Positions 5,365 through 8,572 of a stretch of 8,572 nucleotides of DNA are shown one piece after another. The position numbers and the translations under genes were made by a program. How positions within the stretch are numbered: the first letter of the stretch is position 1; each line of letters opens with the position of its first letter. The notes beneath the pieces are model-generated. The model ran no database searches and was not told the origin of the DNA. It saw only the letters and a list, made by a program, of their open reading frames with translations. The DNA is from Clostridia bacterium (GTDB lineage: Bacteria; Bacillota; Clostridia; Oscillospirales; Acutalibacteraceae), in assembly GCA_017454565.1 (NCBI GenBank), contig JAFTCS010000041.1:1-8572 (forward strand). The letters run 5' to 3'.

Positions 5365-6813
5365 TCATTTTTTTCTCCATGTTCTGGGATAGACAGACAG
5401 AAGTACCGGGTAGATCTCAAGCCTGCCAAGGAGCATTGCAAAGGTCAGCACAAGCTTTGAGAATCCGGAATATCCCCCGTAGCCCTCCATCGGGCCGACA
5501 AGTCCGAAGCCCGGACCTACGTTGTTGCAGCACGATATGGACGCCGTAAGATTCGACTGCAGGTCAAAGGACGGCTCAAAGCACAGCACGACAAACGTGC
5601 AGGCAATAAGAACGATGTAAAGTGCAAAATATGTGGTAACGCTGTTCATTACGGCAGGCTCGAGAGGCTTGCCCTCAAACTTCACGGTCTCTACCGAGCG
5701 CGGATGAAGCATGTGGCGTATGTCACGGATGATGGCTTTCAGCATTATGATGACTCTCGAGAGCTTGAGTCCGCCGGCAGTAGAACCCGCGCAGCCGCCA
5801 AGGAACATGAGAATGAAAATAACACCCTTTGCAAGATCCGGCCAGAGATTGAAGTCGGCGGTAGAATATCCTGTGGTGGAAACGATGGACGCCACCTGAA
5901 AACAGGAATGTCTGACGGAATCCGAAAAATTATTGTACAAGGGATAAATGCTGTATGTAATGATGCCTGCGGCAGCCAGCATTATGCCGAAATAGAACCA
6001 AAGCTCACGGTTGTTGAACACACTTTTGAATTTGCGCAGAAGAAGCAGATAAAACAGGTTGAAGTTGATGCCGAAAATCACCATAAAAATGGTTATTACC
6101 CACTGCAGATATGAGTTGTAGCTTCCGATGGAGTCAGCTTTGATTCCGAAGCCTCCGGTGCCGGCGGTGCCGAGAGCATGAACAGCGCTGTCGAAAACAG
6201 GCATCTGTCCGGCAAGGAGCAGCACAAACTCTGTTACCGTAAGAGCGAAATAGATAAGATAGAGTATCTTTGCGGTATCCTTGATCTTGGGAACTATCTT
6301 TCCTACCACCGGACCTGCCATTTCTGCGCGCATGATGTGGATAGCTCTGCCTGAATCCGAGGGAAGTATGGCCATGATGAGCACGAGCACTCCCATGCCG
6401 CCTAACCAGTGAGTGAAGCTTCTCCAGAACAGAGTGCCGTGACTGAGCGCCTCCACATCCCGCAGGATAGAAGCGCCTGTCGTGGAAAATCCGCTGACGG
6501 TTTCAAAGAAAGCGTCGAAGAAGTCGGGTATCTCGCCGCTGATAATAAACGGCAGACAGCCTAAAAGAGACAGTATTACCCATGCAAACGTAACTATGAT
6601 AAAACCTTCACGGGCATATATCAGTTTGTTCGACGGTTTGAACAGCAGGCACATCGCAAAACCGACTGCCGCGGAGATAATGACAGTGATGGAAAAGGCG
6701 TTCACGCAATTCATCTCATGGTAGCAAAGCGAAACGAAAAGCGGCAGCATAAGCAGTACGGCTTCAAGCATGACTATCCTGCCGATCATATAAAAAATCA
6801 TTCTGCGGTTCAT
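5365..6813 (-). CDS. trkH: Potassium uptake protein TrkH, pore-forming subunit
   Basis: This 482-residue membrane protein forms the ion pathway of the Trk potassium-uptake system and works with TrkA. It shows the expected fourfold pore design. The P-loops are TVSGFSTTGAS (around 105-115), GTAGTGGFG (215-223), IVSTTGYSTADF (310-321) and CNNVGPGFG (429-437), each supplying filter glycine(s). The typical GGCAGSTAGGLK (339-350) follows the third loop, and GRLEIYPVL lies near the C-terminus. The length matches E. coli TrkH. The start ATG at 6813 has AAGGAGAGGT 8 bases upstream, and this site overlaps the trkA stop codon. That overlap argues for tight co-expression with trkA, which lies 16 bases upstream. 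KtrB is the alternative member of the family, but the length, the N-terminal segment and the full-length TrkA partner favour TrkH. Confidence 0.94.
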   Translation of the reverse strand: MNRRMIFYMIGRIVMLEAVLLMLPLFVSLCYHEMNCVNAFSITVIISAAVGFAMCLLFKPSNKLIYAREGFIIVTFAWVILSLLGCLPFIISGEIPDFFDAFFETVSGFSTTGASILRDVEALSHGTLFWRSFTHWLGGMGVLVLIMAILPSDSGRAIHIMRAEMAGPVVGKIVPKIKDTAKILYLIYFALTVTEFVLLLAGQMPVFDSAVHALGTAGTGGFGIKADSIGSYNSYLQWVITIFMVIFGINFNLFYLLLLRKFKSVFNNRELWFYFGIMLAAAGIITYSIYPLYNNFSDSVRHSCFQVASIVSTTGYSTADFNLWPDLAKGVIFILMFLGGCAGSTAGGLKLSRVIIMLKAIIRDIRHMLHPRSVETVKFEGKPLEPAVMNSVTTYFALYIVLIACTFVVLCFEPSFDLQSNLTASISCCNNVGPGFGLVGPMEGYGGYSGFSKLVLTFAMLLGRLEIYPVLLSVYPRTWRKK

Positions 6814-6821
6814 ATATTGTT

Positions 6822-6831
6822 ACCTCTCCTT
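6822..6831 (-). promoter_or_regulatory. trkH ribosome binding site overlapping the trkA stop
   Basis: AAGGAGAGGT on the minus strand begins within the trkA TAA (6830-6832) and ends 8 bases before the trkH ATG. Ribosomes finishing trkA would sit on this site, so translational coupling of the two subunits is plausible. Confidence 0.8.
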
Positions 6832-8188
6832 ATTTGAGGATGTCACTCAGATCATTAAGGCGCCTGTTCTCGGTCAGGATTATCACCTTGTCCTTGACCT
6901 GAATGAAGTCGCTGCCTGTGGGGATAATAGCGCTGCGGTCACGGATTATACCGGCTATGAGTATGCCGGGCTTGAGCCTGAGATCCTTGAGGGGGATGCC
7001 TGTGCCCTGGAATTCGGCGCTTACGTTGAACTCAAGAACAACGGCTTTGTCATCCATGATATTGTACAGTGTCTCAACATTGCTGCCCATGGTATTGTCA
7101 AGGGCTCTTGCATACTGGACAAGCACGTCAGACATAAGCTCTTTCGGAGAGATAACGCGGTCAAGTCCTAACTTTGATGCCATGCTAACCATGGTGCTCT
7201 GGTTGACCTTGGTTAAAACAGTTGGAACATTGTGAGTGGACGCAAAAATGGATACGAGAATGTTCTCCTCGTCCATGCCGGTAAGGGAAACAAAAGCATC
7301 TACCGAATCAAGCCCCTCTTCAAGAAGAAGCTCCTGCTGAGCGCCGTTGCCGTTTATTATAACAGCCTTCGGAAGCTGCTGAGAGAGTGTGTTGCATTTT
7401 TCTTCATCAATTTCAATTATCTTTACGTTCATGCCGGAATTTGCAAGCATTTTGGAAAGATAGAAAGCTATGCGTCCGCCGCCGAGGATCATTATATTCT
7501 TTGCATGCTTTTTGTCAAGACCGGCAGCCTTCATAAGTTTCTGTATTTCGGCAGGCTCTGCGGTAAGCCCTATCTTGTCGCCGGGACAAAGCACAAAATT
7601 ACCGTCAGGAATATACACCTTATTCCCTCTGCCCACAACGCAGACAAGAAACTTTGCCTTGTATTTGTTTCTCAGATCCATAAGCTTCAAACCGGTAAAG
7701 GGCGAATCGTTTCCGAGAATGATCTCGATGATCTCAAAGCTTCTTTCCGAGAATGTCTGTATCTTTACGGCAGTAGGCAGCTTTAGCACATTGTACATCT
7801 CTCTTGCCGCAAGCATGTCCGGATTTATAGCGCGGGAAAGGTCAAGCTGTTCTTTTAAGAACCCTAAATTATCAAGATTATATTCAGGGTTCCTTATGCG
7901 GGCTACGGTATGCCTTGCTCCCATTTTCCGCGCAATAAAGCAGCTCAGCATATTGACCTCATCAGACGAGGTACAGGCTATAAAAAGCTCCGCCGACTCG
8001 ACTCTTGCCTCCTTGAGTACGCTCCTGTCCGTTCCGCTTCCACAGACTGTCATAGCATCATAAATATTGCCGATATTCTCTGTCACATCCGGGTCATTAT
8101 CTATAGCCATCACGTTATGGCCCTCGCTCACTAGATCTGCAAGTATGTTCTCGCCTATCTTTCCGCAGCCCACTATTATTATCCTCAC
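6830..8188 (-). CDS. trkA: Trk system potassium uptake regulator TrkA
   Basis: This cytosolic peripheral subunit gates TrkH in response to bound nucleotides (NADH/NAD and ATP/ADP in studied members). It is a full-length tandem protein of 452 residues: RCK_N domain 1 with G7-C-G-K-I-G12 and acidic AIDNDPD near 28-34, RCK_C domain 1 (about 140-215), RCK_N domain 2 with GGGRIA at 236-241 and EIDEE shortly after, and RCK_C domain 2 (about 370-450). I place the start at the GTG at 8188, which gives MRIIIVGCGKIG, the usual TrkA opening. GGGAAGGG lies 9 bases upstream of it. An ATG at 8197 abuts that site directly, and an ATG at 8239 would leave almost no leader behind the promoter. It is the first gene of the presumed trkA-trkH-rsmA operon. 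No c-di-AMP riboswitch was recognisable in the short leader. Confidence 0.93.
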   Translation of the reverse strand: MRIIIVGCGKIGENILADLVSEGHNVMAIDNDPDVTENIGNIYDAMTVCGSGTDRSVLKEARVESAELFIACTSSDEVNMLSCFIARKMGARHTVARIRNPEYNLDNLGFLKEQLDLSRAINPDMLAAREMYNVLKLPTAVKIQTFSERSFEIIEIILGNDSPFTGLKLMDLRNKYKAKFLVCVVGRGNKVYIPDGNFVLCPGDKIGLTAEPAEIQKLMKAAGLDKKHAKNIMILGGGRIAFYLSKMLANSGMNVKIIEIDEEKCNTLSQQLPKAVIINGNGAQQELLLEEGLDSVDAFVSLTGMDEENILVSIFASTHNVPTVLTKVNQSTMVSMASKLGLDRVISPKELMSDVLVQYARALDNTMGSNVETLYNIMDDKAVVLEFNVSAEFQGTGIPLKDLRLKPGILIAGIIRDRSAIIPTGSDFIQVKDKVIILTENRRLNDLSDILK

Positions 8189-8197
8189 AGTTAACAT

Positions 8198-8205
8198 CCC
8201 TTCCC
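8198..8205 (-). promoter_or_regulatory. Ribosome binding site deciding the trkA start
   Basis: GGGAAGGG on the minus strand lies 9 bases before the GTG at 8186-8188 and directly touches the alternative ATG at 8195-8197. The spacing therefore supports the GTG start. Confidence 0.7.
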
Positions 8206-8249
8206 GGTGCTTTGTATGTTTTGCACCTGAATCAATCATATTAAGTTAT

Positions 8250-8258
8250 ATTCTATCA
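8250..8258 (-). promoter_or_regulatory. Extended -10 promoter of the trkA operon
   Basis: The minus strand reads TGA-TAGAAT, a 5-of-6 -10 with the TG extension, predicting a start near 8243 and a leader of about 55 bases to the GTG. No strong -35 is visible. An overlapping TATAAC lies just downstream. Confidence 0.5.
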
Positions 8259-8409
8259 TATATTCACATAAAACAGTTAGTATTATTGTGCTTTGTTTGG
8301 TTATTAATAATACGATAATGCCGTTTTACAAAAAAAGAAAGCATGAGCATCAGGGCAACCGCACGAAAACAATTGTAAATTTTGTTTATTTGCTCCAAAA
8401 GTTAAACGT
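8259..8409. other. AT-rich non-coding stretch upstream of the trkA promoter
   Basis: No credible gene is present here. The left part is AT-rich, with a run of A residues at 8331-8337. The right part holds a weak inverted repeat, AAACAA...TTGTTT, within an AT-rich stretch around 8367-8387. TGCTCC at 8391-8396 can pair with GGAGCA at 8425-8430 and enclose the first hairpin of the repeat block to the right. Confidence 0.6.
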
Positions 8410-8568
8410 CCTGCCTCTCGGCAGGGAGCAGTTTTACCCGTGCTGTCAGTAGGGGACGCCCTCTTGTGCAGGGCGTCCCCTCTGTCAAAACAGTCCACTG
8501 GACTGTTTTGACATTCACCCCTTGCGGAGCACTTTCGTTAAGAGTGTTCCGCACTCTGCGGAGTGCGG
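8410..8568. repeat. Block of consecutive hairpins, probable dispersed intergenic repeat
   Basis: Five inverted repeats follow one another. CCTGCC-TCTC-GGCAGG lies at 8410-8425. AGGGGACGCCCT and AGGGCGTCCCCT form a perfect 12-bp stem at 8451-8481. A 31-bp perfect palindrome with a single central base lies at 8483-8513, with arms TGTCAAAACAGTCCA and its complement. GCGGAGCACT pairs with AGTGTTCCGC at 8524-8552, with one G-U. CCGCACTC-TGCG-GAGTGCGG lies at 8549-8568. None is followed by a U-tract on either strand, so they are not typical terminators. Similar GGGGACGCCC and CAGTCCACTGGACTG palindromes are, as I recall, frequent between genes in gut Clostridia, but copy number cannot be seen here. 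Short reading frames through it are almost certainly spurious. The block may continue beyond the window. Confidence 0.75.
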
Positions 8569-8572
8569 GCAG

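Noticed and set aside
7232..8063. Long plus-strand frames opposite trkA (184 and 197 codons)
   Set aside because: They are antisense shadows of the well-conserved trkA, with no ribosome binding site or recognisable motif.
8189..8345. c-di-AMP (ydaO-type) riboswitch upstream of trkA
   Set aside because: Such riboswitches often precede potassium transporter genes, but the predicted leader is only about 55 bases and I found none of the conserved core sequence.
8304..8498. 64-codon minus-strand reading frame through the intergenic repeat
   Set aside because: It runs straight across the perfect inverted repeats, has Cys/His-rich low-quality composition and no convincing ribosome binding site. 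It is the usual spurious frame of a structured repeat.
8410..8568. CRISPR array or tRNA gene
   Set aside because: The hairpins differ from one another with no constant repeat and spacer pattern, and no cloverleaf with T-loop consensus can be formed.

Overview
The window looks like ordinary chromosomal core from a low-to-moderate-GC Firmicute, most likely a gut Clostridium of the Ruminococcus/Oscillospiraceae type. The evidence for this is the mix of genes (a Cthe_2159-type beta-helix lipoprotein, a DUF6062-like protein, a GPGHPQDF-type GpsA, a TrkA/TrkH pair), strong AAGGAGG-type ribosome binding sites, TATAAT promoters often preceded by TG, and a hairpin-rich intergenic repeat at the right edge. 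The genus is an inference from style and cannot be proved here.

Layout from left to right. At 1-115 (minus) is the N-terminal end of an exported protein cut by the window edge. At 231-1769 (minus) is a 512-residue lipoprotein with a Ser/Thr/Asn/Gly-rich linker, a parallel beta-helix and a Gly/Met tail. Next, all on the minus strand, come gpsA at 2020-2979, followed by its own terminator, and a DUF6062-like Cys/His protein at 3078-3824. A divergent promoter region then separates these from the only plus-strand gene, a PAP2-family membrane phosphatase at 3918-4481. Its 3' end overlaps the 3' end of rsmA (4453-5331, minus) by 29 bp. rsmA is the last gene of an apparent trkA-trkH-rsmA operon (minus; trkA 6830-8188, trkH 5365-6813). 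The 384 bases to the right of trkA hold its promoter and then a chain of strong inverted repeats with no credible gene.

How the genes work together: TrkA (cytosolic RCK regulator) and TrkH (membrane pore) form one potassium-uptake system. RsmA dimethylates 16S rRNA and appears to ride on the same transcript. GpsA supplies sn-glycerol-3-phosphate for membrane lipids, and the PAP2 protein is a lipid- or isoprenyl-phosphate phosphatase, but they lie on opposite strands and a functional link is only suggestive. The lipoprotein and the left-edge protein are envelope or extracellular proteins.

I do not see a new multi-gene system. The points most worth a second look are a perfect 18-bp in-frame tandem duplication inside rsmA, the structured repeat block at 8410-8568 (including a 31-bp perfect palindrome and two mutually exclusive hairpins), a twofold CxxC...CxxH arrangement in the DUF6062-like protein, and a rightward-facing terminator lying between two leftward genes.
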